From Fremontodendron californicum (lineage: Eukaryota; Streptophyta; Magnoliopsida; Malvales; Malvaceae), in the NCBI GenBank assembly GCA_030761205.1, contig JAULJL010000048.1:6315501-6379500 (forward strand): 64,000 bases of DNA, in the 5' to 3' direction. The notes under the pieces were generated by a model that saw only the letters and a list, made by a program, of their open reading frames with translations, had not been told where the DNA came from and did not search any database. Numbering within the stretch: position 1 is the stretch's first letter; every line of letters starts with the position of its first letter. Both the position numbers and the translations under genes were made by a program. Of the stretch, positions 31,401 through 39,526 are shown piece after piece.

Positions 31401-34400
31401 GATAAGCTTTTTCTTCTTCTGGTGGTAAGCAAGCATTAATAAAGATCGGTCGTGGATCTTCACTAGTACTGATGTTGACCTCCTTTAGCTCATCAATAGT
31501 AGCTTGATTTCCTTCTTCAAAAGACGAAGGGGCTTCTTGGGCTTCTTCTTCTTGAGATTTTTCACCAGTTTCTTTTACAGATACATGGTTAGAAGTAAGG
31601 ATTTCTGTTTCTTCAAGTTCTTCTTCCTCTGATGATGAGACTGATTTGGTTATAACCACTGTGTGCTTTCTAGCCTTTAAAACTTCACCAGTAGTTACCT
31701 TCCATTCGCTTTGCCTTTTCATTCGAGAAGGAATTTTGCTGTGAAAATCTCTTGATTCCTTTAAAGTGGAAGACTTTCTTTTTCGACCACAGTTAACTTC
31801 TTCAGAGTACAGACTTCCAAGCCTTGATTGAATGGAAATTGGTTTACTTACAGAAACTTCACTGCATTTTTCTCCCATTCGTTCAAAAACTAACCTTCGT
31901 GATGATTGAATGCTCAAACGATCAAACACTGAACATCGTGTTGAGCGTGCCCCCAAGCGATCAAACACTGAAAGTCCTGGTGGCTTCACCGCATCTTCTT
32001 GCTCCTCGGGAACTTCCTCCACATTTATGTACCTCGAAGTTTGTTTATGAATCTTCAATTTTAATGGAGAATATCCAAGCCCCTCTCTAGAAGTTTCGAT
32101 GTGATCAATCTTCTTTTGCCAGACCTGTCGGATCTTGAATGAACTTTGCGGCTTTTCTTTGCTAGGCTCTTTTGTCTCGTGAGCCAATTTTGCAACATCC
32201 TCTTGTTTATACCTAGCTTTGACAAGCAACCTATAGGCGTTAGGATCAAAATCTTTAGCTCGATGAGTAGGAAGATCTTGATGTTCACAAAGAGGTTCTT
32301 CTACTGGTCTAACAAATCCTTGCAGTGGAGGTATAAGGCCTCTTGATTCTTCCAAGTTAGTGAGAGGAAGAGTCAGATCCTTTAAACCTTGAGCAATTTC
32401 ATCTTCTATAACTGTGGAAGAAGCCAAATTCTTTCCCTTTTGCTTTAATTCTTGCATTGGGTTGGGCATTACTTCTTCGATAAATGTATCTTTTAGATAA
32501 AACTTTGCATCTGCGAAATGTGCTTCTGCTATAGTAAATGGCTTAGCGTCTGCAAGGATCGTCTTGACTTGACCGTTTCTGCAATACTTGAGACATTGAT
32601 GCAGAGTTGAGGAGACTACACCATTTTGATGTATCCACGGTCGTCCTAACAACATGTTGTATGTCGTTTTGGCATCGATCACATGGAAAAGTGGACTTGA
32701 CTCCATATCTCCAATGAAAATTTGAAGTCTAAGTTTTCCAAGAGCTCTTTGTCCCCCTTGGTTGAATCCTTGGATCATCAAGCGGCTTTGCATCAATTCA
32801 TCCAAAGGAACTCCCAACTCTTTCATTGTCGTCAACGGGAGTATGTTGACAGCAGAACCATCATCGATCAAGATTCTATTGATCTTCTGTTCCCGAGTAT
32901 ATCCTACGACGAACAACGGCCGATTATGAGGGGTTGACCCCAGCAACAGATCTTCATCAGAAAAGTTAATTTTCGTAGCACAAGAATGATCATCAACTTC
33001 AAATGCTACTGAGTCAATGTTGTTTTCATTTTCTTCATTGCCACCGTTATGGTAACAAGTCATGAAAACCAAATCTTCATCTCTAAGCTGAATTGGCATG
33101 AATTCGTTCAAAGTGATTGGCTTCCTTGACTTCCTCCCTACTGAATTTTTGCTCCGAGATGGCATTTTTGCTTCTTGAGGCACATTGGGCTTTGGAGATT
33201 TAGATGGTTGTTTGATCATCTTAGCTCTTGTAGGCACTTTCACAACTTTTGGAAGATTTTTCTTTTTGCTTTTTCGGCGTGTGACTAGAGTCCAACCATC
33301 GTGATCTTGATTTTGTCTTTGAAGCAAATAGTTGCCCCCGCTTCCCTGAAGATCCACTATCGTACTTGTACTTGGAGCCAGTATGATAGGATCAAAAGAG
33401 CCAAATTTTATGGTTCTATCCAGCAAATTGGATTGAGAAACCGTATTGACTGATGCCAAATTTGACAACATCGTTTCTTCTTCAAACTCGATTTTCCCTT
33501 CTTCATAGAGTCGCATAATTCTATCCTTCAAAATAAAGCACTTCTCCAGAGGATGGCTAATCAAGCGATGGTACTTGCAATAATTGGAGTCTTCTACTTT
33601 ATCAGCTTCTTCAGGTCGCTTCATTTCTGGCAACTGAATCAGCTTAGTCTTTAAAAGTTCTTCAAGAATGCTTGAAACATCAGAATCAGGAAAAGAATAC
33701 TTCTTTTCTTGCCTCTCCTTCAAAGTGATCTTGCCTTTACCTTTGTCTTGGATAGGAGAAGATTTCGTCTCTTGAGATTGTTTTGACTTGGGAGATATCT
33801 TAAGAGGCTTGGTAGTCACGGCCATGGACTGTTTGCTTTCTCCCTTGTTGATAAAGGTTTTGCCCCCTTTGCGGGTATCTTGTTTTTCCTTGGCTTTCTT
33901 TGGCTCTTGCACCGGAGGTTCTTGATTTCCAGCAGCTGTCATACTCAACTCCATATCATGAGCACGAGTGGCTAATTCTTCAAAGGTCTTAGGCTTGATG
34001 CCTTGAAGAATGTAACGCAAGCCCCAATTCATGCCTTGGATGCACATGTCAAGGGCAGAAGACTCAGACAGTCTTTCTTTGCAGTTAAGGCTCAGATTTC
34101 TCCATCTGTGAATGTAATCAATGACTGGCTCATCCTTCCATTGACGTGAGCTTGTGAGTTCGATCATGCTGACTAAGCGACGAGTGCTGTAGAATCGATT
34201 AAGGAATTCACGCTCAAGTTGTTCCCAGCTGTCAATCGTCCCAGGCTCGAGATCAGTATACCAATCAAAGGCGTTGCTTTTTAGGGAGCGAACGAACTGC
34301 TTCACCATGAGATCCCCATAGGTACCAGCATTATTGCAAGTTTCCACGAAATGTGCAACATGTTGGCGTGGATTTCCTTTTCCATCAAACTGCTGAAACT

Positions 34401-35148
34401 TTGGGGGTTGATAGTTCCCAGGCATCCTCAGACGATCGATCCTTTGAGAATATGGTTTTGCATATGTATATGAAGGTTGATTGACGCTTTCAACTTGATC
34501 TTTGATAGCCTCCTTGATAAGATCCTTGAGCTGACTGGTAGTGACGAGCTCATTGATCTTTTCTTCGGAATCCTTAGCAACTTCCTTGCCAGAGTTCTCA
34601 CCATCATCTTGAAAGATTGATTGCCAATTTTGGTTTGAAGCTTCGTTCCTTTTTCCAGTGAGACCGGCGATCTTGTCCATCATGGAAGCGATCTGGTTAT
34701 CCTTCTCTTTGATACTTGCTGAAAGAATTTCAACAGATTTTGCCAGAAGTGCAACTTGTTCTTCCAATGATGTGGTGCCAGTTGTCATGACAGCCATTAC
34801 TCCAGAACTTGATTTTGGAGCAGAGGATGGAATATGCTTGTTGCTTGAGTAGCTATCTTGTTCTTTGTATGTTAACTGGCGACTTGCACTTGATCCTCGA
34901 GGAGAATCAACTTGTCCAGCGGAAACTTCTTCTAAGTCTTGAATTGGAGAAGAAGTGTCATAGAGAGGGTTTTGATTGAGCACCGGAAAAGTTTGCTCAT
35001 ACAATTCAGCAAGAGCTTTGGTCTTCCTCCTAGTGCCATAAGGATGAGCAGGGATATCAGCGCTTGATGATGAAGTGGGATAGACTGCAGGATTAGCTCG
35101 AGCAGGCTTGAGAGTTGGTTTGTTAGCAAGGTTCTTCTTGGGAGCCAT
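28465..35148 (-). CDS. Gag-Pol polyprotein of Tat-type Ty3/gypsy element (2227 aa)
   Basis: One frame covers gag, protease, reverse transcriptase, two RNases H and integrase. I start it at ATG 35148 (MAPKKNL), because the frame upstream runs through the primer binding site into the LTR. Gag core is near residue 295 (WYTDLEPGTIDSWEQLEREF). A C-x2-H...H-x4-C knuckle-like motif is near 530. The aspartic protease motif DDGSA is near 762. Reverse transcriptase has catalytic YVDD at about 1440. It is followed by a Ty3-type RNase H (about 1540-1660) and then a second, plant-type RNase H (about 1730-1860; FFDGAARQDGAG, FGDSKLVINQL). Integrase has its CQAC zinc motif near 2000 and a DDE core after it. 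The frame ends in a premature TAA. Confidence 0.92.
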   Translation of the reverse strand: MAPKKNLANKPTLKPARANPAVYPTSSSSADIPAHPYGTRRKTKALAELYEQTFPVLNQNPLYDTSSPIQDLEEVSAGQVDSPRGSSASRQLTYKEQDSYSSNKHIPSSAPKSSSGVMAVMTTGTTSLEEQVALLAKSVEILSASIKEKDNQIASMMDKIAGLTGKRNEASNQNWQSIFQDDGENSGKEVAKDSEEKINELVTTSQLKDLIKEAIKDQVESVNQPSYTYAKPYSQRIDRLRMPGNYQPPKFQQFDGKGNPRQHVAHFVETCNNAGTYGDLMVKQFVRSLKSNAFDWYTDLEPGTIDSWEQLEREFLNRFYSTRRLVSMIELTSSRQWKDEPVIDYIHRWRNLSLNCKERLSESSALDMCIQGMNWGLRYILQGIKPKTFEELATRAHDMELSMTAAGNQEPPVQEPKKAKEKQDTRKGGKTFINKGESKQSMAVTTKPLKISPKSKQSQETKSSPIQDKGKGKITLKERQEKKYSFPDSDVSSILEELLKTKLIQLPEMKRPEEADKVEDSNYCKYHRLISHPLEKCFILKDRIMRLYEEGKIEFEEETMLSNLASVNTVSQSNLLDRTIKFGSFDPIILAPSTSTIVDLQGSGGNYLLQRQNQDHDGWTLVTRRKSKKKNLPKVVKVPTRAKMIKQPSKSPKPNVPQEAKMPSRSKNSVGRKSRKPITLNEFMPIQLRDEDLVFMTCYHNGGNEENENNIDSVAFEVDDHSCATKINFSDEDLLLGSTPHNRPLFVVGYTREQKINRILIDDGSAVNILPLTTMKELGVPLDELMQSRLMIQGFNQGGQRALGKLRLQIFIGDMESSPLFHVIDAKTTYNMLLGRPWIHQNGVVSSTLHQCLKYCRNGQVKTILADAKPFTIAEAHFADAKFYLKDTFIEEVMPNPMQELKQKGKNLASSTVIEDEIAQGLKDLTLPLTNLEESRGLIPPLQGFVRPVEEPLCEHQDLPTHRAKDFDPNAYRLLVKARYKQEDVAKLAHETKEPSKEKPQSSFKIRQVWQKKIDHIETSREGLGYSPLKLKIHKQTSRYINVEEVPEEQEDAVKPPGLSVFDRLGARSTRCSVFDRLSIQSSRRLVFERMGEKCSEVSVSKPISIQSRLGSLYSEEVNCGRKRKSSTLKESRDFHSKIPSRMKRQSEWKVTTGEVLKARKHTVVITKSVSSSEEEELEETEILTSNHVSVKETGEKSQEEEAQEAPSSFEEGNQATIDELKEVNISTSEDPRPIFINACLPPEEEKAYLDLLIEYRDIFAWTYKEMPGLDPKVAMHHLAVKKSVRPIKQAQRRFHPDLIPQIEAEVNKLIKADFIREVKYPTWISNIVPVRKKNGQLRVCVDFRDLNNACPKDDFPLPITEIMVDATTGREALSFMDGSSGYNQIRMAPRDEELTAFRTPKGIYCYKVMPFGLKNAGATYQRAMQKIFDDMLHKNVECYVDDLVVKSKEKSNHLADLRQVFERLRRYQLKMNPLKCAFGVSSGKFLGFIVRHRGIEIDQSKIDAIMKMPEPRNLHELKSLQGRLAYIRRFISNLAGRCQPFSRLMKKDVPFVWDEACSNAFKSIKTFLLQPPILKAPIPGQPLILYIAAQECSLGALLAQENDEGKETALYYLSRTLNGAELNYSPIEKTCLSLMFAVKKLRHYLQAHSVRLISRADPLKYLMSKSVLSGRLAKWALLLQEFDITYIPQKAVKGQALADFLANHPIPDDWEFSEDLPDEDVLFIEIPRPWKLFFDGAARQDGAGAGVVFVTSEGDVLPYAFTLIENCSNNVAEYQALIIGLEMAVDMKITQLKVFGDSKLVINQLLSLYEVKKPDLLPYVNYAKKILEWFDNVSLEHVPRKENKQADSLANLASALAMPSVEVKVPLCKRWILPPVDFKDGNTESNVVSVCEVEKEDWRQPLIDYLEHGKLPNDPRHKTEVKRRAPRFIYFKGTLYRRSFDGVFLRCLGEDEVSKTLQEAHSGICGAHQSGAKLHFQIKRMGYYWPTMVKDSMDYSKKCQACQFHANFIHQPPEPLHPTVTSWPFDAWGLDLVGPLPKSSLGHMYILAATDYFSKWAEVAPYREAKKETVATFIRTNIIYRYGVPRHIITDNGKQFDMSKLCAQFDFKQHKSSMYHAPANGLAEAFNKTLCNLLKKVVNRSKKDWHERIGEALWAYRTTYRTPTQATPYALVYGVEAVLPLERQIPSLRIAIQEDLSSEDNVRLRLEELEALDEKRLEAQQRLECY

Positions 35149-35198
35149 TGCAACTTGATAACTTGAGTTTTGAAGAAAAGAGATGAAAGGCAGAGATT

Positions 35199-35216
35199 GT
35201 CCCACCGGGCGTGCCA
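35199..35216 (-). other. Primer binding site of Tat-type copy 2
   Basis: On the - strand, five bases (AATTT) after the 5' LTR end, TGGCACGCCCGGTGGGAC begins with the TGG that pairs with a tRNA 3' CCA. I could not assign the tRNA from memory. Confidence 0.75.
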
Positions 35217-35627
35217 AAATTTGTACACACAAATTTTATGTCAAAAATATGACAAGGAAAATTTGGAGTCAAATAATATTTTTATTAATCAAACTTTGAG
35301 GTTACAATCTCTGAATATTCTTAAAGAAAGAAATCCTTTGATTCTTTTCTTCAGTAAAACTTTGATCCAAGGGTCTTCACGACTTAATCTTGAATCGGTG
35401 AGATCTGCTTCAAGGGTCTTCTAGACTTGGTCTTGAAAAACAGGAATTATCTCCTTTCCTTTGATGAACAAGATCGGAGAGCAGCTTCTTAGAGAATTCT
35501 CAAGAACAAGCACCGCGTTCTTAGAATTTCTCTAATTTCTTCTTAAGAATTTTGAGAGGATTTGGCTCTTCAAAATCTTCTTCTCTTCAGGCTTCTGAAT
35601 TGTGAATTTGTGTTAAGAGGAGGTCTC

Positions 35628-35635
35628 TATTTATA
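35628..35635 (-). promoter_or_regulatory. TATA box of the 5' LTR
   Basis: TATAAATA on the - strand, just downstream of the AT-rich array and GAACTCATCC...GGCTAGCTACCAC. It is the likely promoter of the gag-pol transcript. Confidence 0.6.
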
Positions 35636-36362
35636 GTGGTAGCTAGCCAGGTGAAAGAGAGTTTTAAAAGAACTCATCCTCCTTATTTATCTCTTAATTA
35701 ATTTAATTAAATTAGAGATAAAGCTTCATTATTTATCCCTTAATTAATTAATTAAATTAGAGATAAAATATTTATTATTTTTTTATCACTTAATTAATTA
35801 ATTAAATTAGAGATAAAATATTTATTTATCTCTTAATTAATTAATTAAATTAGAGATAAAATATTTATTTTTATCACTTAATTAATTTAATTTAATTAGA
35901 GATAAAATATTTATTTATCTCTTAATTAATTTAATTTAATTAGAGATAAAACTTTATTATTTATCTCTTAATTAATTTAATTTAATTAGAGATAAAAATT
36001 TATTATTTATCTCTTAATTAATTTAATTTAATTAGAGATAAAATATTTATTTATCTCTTAATTAATTTAATTTAATTAGAGATAAAACTTTATTATTTAT
36101 CTCTTAATTAATTTAATTTAATTAGAGATAAAAATTTATTATTTATCTCTTAATTAATTTAATTTAATTAGAGGTAAAATAATTATGACACATGGGTGAA
36201 ATTTGATTGGATAACCCATGAATCCTTGCAATTTGATTGGTCAAACCATGTGTACATATTTAATTAATTATAAAATAATTAATTATAATATGATATTATC
36301 AATTTCACATGGTAATGTATAATTTAATTGAAAATTTCTTAATTAAAAGAAATTTCAATTAA

Positions 36363-36368
36363 CACGTG
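36363..36368 (-). promoter_or_regulatory. G-box / ABRE-like element in LTR U3
   Basis: CACGTG in the context ACACGTGGC, the form bound by plant bZIP and bHLH factors. It is kept in all three LTRs (5066-5071 and 23305-23310). Function as a stress or ABA response element is inference. Confidence 0.35.
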
Positions 36369-36405
36369 GCAATTTGTAATTGGTTATAAATTTTCTCTTT
36401 CTACA

Positions 36406-36983
36406 ATTATATATAAAGGTAGTGGTTGAGTTGGTGTCACGAGTCAAGTGACATCAACTCAGTTCAGAAAATTACAAAAAGATCAAATAAATTATTATAT
36501 CAAAAAATAGAATGGTATTAATAACTTTTTAATTTTTATATGATTTTTATTTTTAAAAAATTTACCAACCCCTTTTCTAAAACTACTCACTTCTTTTTAA
36601 AAAAATTACTCATACTTACAAACTACCCACTAAATAATTTCAATAAAAACTTAATTTTTTACTCACTTTTTTTTTCTTATTCACTCACATAGTGGGTGTG
36701 CCATAATCTAGTGTTTTTTTAAAATATAATAAATTATGTCTAGAAAAAAACTTAATGTAAAGAAAAATAGGTAGTTTTTGTAAGCGGACAATTTTTGTAA
36801 GTGGGTAGTTTTTAGAAATAAATAGGTAATTTTTTTATAAATAATTATTATAAAAATATTAAAAAACATATATATCTTTATTTTTATTTTTTTAACATTT
36901 AATGATTTTTTGGTATTTTCAGTGACTGGGTTGGTGTCACTTGACTCAGTGACACCAACTCAGTCACTACCTTTATATATAGT
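36406..36983. mobile_element. MITE with long inverted ends that are themselves palindromic
   Basis: The left end (36408-36465) reads TATATAAAGGTAGTGG then TTGAGTTGGTGTCAC...GTGACATCAACTCAG. The right end (about 36920-36983) is its inverse, ending ACCAACTCAGTCACTACC and TTTATATATAG. The interior is AT-rich without an ORF. The gypsy element inserted at its left tip. A related end is at 22060-22105. Confidence 0.65.
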
Positions 36984-37627
36984 ATAAGATAAGATAATAT
37001 AGTATAGATATAGATGTGTTTGACATTTTTATTTTATTTTCTAATTAAAACAAACATGATTTAAAAAAAATTAAACATTGACATGTACTAAAAACATGCA
37101 AAGAAAATAAATATTTTTAAGTGAAATGCTTAACAACTACCATTATGGTTTGAAGATTCAACTACAAAATAGAAATTCCAGTTTCTGTCTGTTTGACTAG
37201 AAAACCAAGAAATATAATGGGAAAATTGTGTTGGAGCAAGAATATATCAAAATCAATGGACTCAATGAGAATGTTATCCCCTATACAATTCCAAAGGTCC
37301 AAAGGTCTGGCATGAAAATATTTTGACCTATTAATTATGCATATCAACCTTGAACTTGGGTTGGTGCCTTTTAGTCATTTGCATTTTTAACTATTAAAAG
37401 AAGAACAATAGATAAAAGAACACAAAGAACCAACTTTGGGTTATTTAATTTAAATTCATATAAACCTGAATCTTATATATTCACCCGAATCGACAAAACA
37501 TCCTTCTTACATCATAACCAAATAAATACCAGATTAAATTAATGTAAGTTTGCCTATTCCTTTCACAAATAGGAATAGGATTTCTTATTCCTAGTAGATA
37601 TAGGATTTGTATGCCGCCATTGCCTCT
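36984..37627. other. Intergenic and upstream region of the RING gene
   Basis: No gene seen. AT-rich to 37500, then the more balanced proximal promoter of the RING-H2 gene. Confidence 0.5.
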
Positions 37628-37635
37628 TATAAATA
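37628..37635 (+). promoter_or_regulatory. TATA box of the RING-H2 gene
   Basis: TATAAATA, 108 bp upstream of the chosen ATG at 37736, leaving room for a 5' UTR of about 75 nt. It lies inside the longer open frame that starts at 37607, which argues that the 37607 ATG is not translated. Confidence 0.6.
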
Positions 37636-37735
37636 CCATTGCCTCAGCGGGAGTTGGAAACATACAAAACCCTTTCTGAATGTGATAGTAAAAATAGAGC
37701 TTAGCTTTCTCCTCAAGTTTCTTCAAGTTTCTTCA

Positions 37736-38458
37736 ATGGCTTCCGTTTCTTATGAGTGTAATGCCTTTCACCACCGTATTTTCCCAAACGGTATCATACC
37801 AGAAACCCATCACACACCTCCCCGTTTCATTCAAGTCGAATTAACCATCAATGTCCATCTCATGTTCATCCGCCATCATTGCATAACAGGCAATTTCACA
37901 GCTTCCAGCATCAACCCTGTCCGCTCCCAAGAAACTCTTCGTTTCAAACTCAACCTTTTGAAAAACCAGGACCAGCTTCACCAAGTTCTTGCTCCCACGT
38001 TTACAAGACTCGGAATCAACCCAGCCTTTATTTCTTATGACACTATCATTCATGAAATCATTGAACGTGGACTTGGAATTGCAGATTGGACGTTTAACAA
38101 GGGGTATAATTATAAAGTCTTGCCTTTACGTTCAGTGATACGAGCATCCATTGTGGAACACGAAAACAACCAGGAGATTTTGATCAGAAGAGTTATGGCA
38201 GAATCAACGTCAGAGTTTGAAAGAAGTAATTATGGCATGGTTGCAGCTAAAGAGTCATCGGTTAAGGAGATGCTAAAGAGGGTTAGAGTAGAAGGAGGAG
38301 ATGAAGAAGATTGCATGATATGTTTGGAGGAACTCAAGGTTGGATTCGATGCATCTCGGATGCCTTGTTCTCATACTTTTCATGCTAATTGCATCGAAAA
38401 ATGGTTGAAGCAGAGTCATTATTGCCCTATTTGCCGGTTTGAGATGCCCACCAATTAG
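37736..38458 (+). CDS. RING-H2 finger protein, probable E3 ubiquitin ligase (240 aa)
   Basis: Single-exon gene. I chose ATG 37736 (MASVSYE) because the frame's earlier ATG lies upstream of the TATA box. The C-terminus (residues about 193-233) is a complete RING-H2: CMIC, 14 residues, CSH, FH, NC, then CPIC, with W at the usual place before the last pair (EKWL). The eight zinc ligands are C, C, C, H, H, C, C, C. Residues 1-190 form a domain without a membrane segment or signal peptide that I do not recognise. Such proteins take ubiquitin from an E2 and pass it to a substrate bound by the N-terminal region. The substrate is unknown. No frame damage was seen. It is the only intact host gene between the gypsy and copia elements. 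Confidence 0.85.
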   Translation: MASVSYECNAFHHRIFPNGIIPETHHTPPRFIQVELTINVHLMFIRHHCITGNFTASSINPVRSQETLRFKLNLLKNQDQLHQVLAPTFTRLGINPAFISYDTIIHEIIERGLGIADWTFNKGYNYKVLPLRSVIRASIVEHENNQEILIRRVMAESTSEFERSNYGMVAAKESSVKEMLKRVRVEGGDEEDCMICLEELKVGFDASRMPCSHTFHANCIEKWLKQSHYCPICRFEMPTN

Positions 38459-39035
38459 ACACAGTTGATTAAGAGCTTTGTATTTTTGTTTACAATTGAA
38501 GATAAACCAGTTTTAGTTATTTGATAACACTTTTAAATGGCTTTGAAAGAATGTTTGCTACTAATATGATTATTGCTATTTATTAGTTCTTCTGTTTCAA
38601 GCAGTAGCTAAAATATGATTTCAGATATTGGGAGGAAATTTTATGATTCATCCAAAATACTATAGCAGGCAGGGAGCTCTGTTAGAAACAAAGCTAATAA
38701 GTGGCATTTCAATTAGACCATAACTTTGTATCTTAAACATTATCAATCAGATTGGTCCAACAGAAAACTAATATTTATTTTTAACTGGATATATATAAGA
38801 CTGCTTAGTTTCTGACATAACAACCTGATGTTGCATCCATTTCTTTATATGTTTTAGCCTCTGGTTTCTGTCAAACTGAAACACTGAATTTCTTCAAAAT
38901 TTTAAAAAATAAAAATAAAAATGAAGCAATGAACCTGTAACCTATAACCTATAGAGTGCAACATAGTTATCAAGAATATAAAACTGTGCCTTTCATGCTA
39001 TACATTGGCAAATTCCTATTTTGTTTTGTTCTAAT
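38459..39035. other. 3' flank of the RING gene
   Basis: No ORF or repeat of note. It includes the probable 3' UTR. The last five bases, CTAAT (39031-39035), are the left target duplication of the copia element. Confidence 0.5.
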
Positions 39036-39486
39036 TGTTGATTTTTGACTCTCGGTATCAATTGTAGTTCTGTGCTACAGTACCGATTTGCTACAGTAAC
39101 TTTATCTCGGGATGCTACAGTAACTTCCGAAAAACAACTCTTTTATTAATATGAGAAAAGACCAAATATACACTAGACACACTCTTTTAATATGCACTCA
39201 CAACTTCACTCTTTCACTCATATCTTTTTCTTCCTTTTTCTCTCTACTCACCTCTCTTCATCTAACAACTTACATCCCACCCTATTTATAGCTTTCTATG
39301 TTGGTTACTAAACCAACCTAGAATGTTCTAGTGTGTTGGTTTAATATTCTAGAGAAAGAACAATAAAAAATCTAGAGAGAACTCTAGAAAGAAGACTTAA
39401 GAAAATTTTAGAAAAACCTAGAGAAATAATAAAGTTTGGAGAGAATTCTAGATGAGAGAATTCTAGAGGAGTTGTTGACTTTAACA
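39036..39486 (-). repeat. 3' LTR of the gag-only copia element
   Basis: 451 bp, TG...CA ends. It contains an array of TCTAGA-type motifs with AGAGAA near its right side and the CTATTTATAG box (39288-39297) that probably serves as TATA on the - strand. Confidence 0.88.
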
Positions 39487-39495
39487 CTCCCCCTC
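39487..39495 (-). other. Polypurine tract of the copia element
   Basis: On the - strand GAGGGGGAG directly before the LTR start TGTTAAAGTC. Confidence 0.8.
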
Positions 39496-39526
39496 AACAA
39501 CTACTCTCTTGATGTCGGTTTGGTTG

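Larger units (their letters stand above)
22164..36405 (-). mobile_element. Complete Tat-type Ty3/gypsy retrotransposon, copy 2 (14.2 kb)
   Basis: Two 1184-bp LTRs (22164-23347 and 35222-36405) enclose a PBS, one gag-pol ORF, an antisense plant-mobile-domain ORF, a cargo region and a polypurine tract. The 5-bp target duplication ATTAT is intact (22159-22163 and 36406-36410). I saw one base difference between the LTRs (near 22890), so the insertion is recent. Placement in the Tat lineage rests on a second RNase H after the retroviral-type one, the long single gag-pol frame and the extra ORF after pol. The only obvious lesion is a TAA near the end of the integrase. Confidence 0.93.
35222..36405 (-). 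repeat. 5' LTR of Tat-type copy 2
   Basis: Same length and ends as the 3' LTR. By eye it differs at one base (AAAACTTT here, AGAACTTT in the other, at the start of one array unit). The TATA box on the - strand is at 35628-35635, and the G-box CACGTG is at 36363-36368 near the outer end of U3. It drives transcription toward gag-pol. Confidence 0.93.

Noticed and set aside
28465..35232. Extending gag-pol to the ATG at 35232
   Set aside because: The extra codons run through the primer binding site into the LTR. The ATG at 35148 is the sensible start.
37607..37735. Earlier ATG of the RING frame
   Set aside because: A TATA box lies downstream of it at 37628, so this ATG is probably not transcribed.
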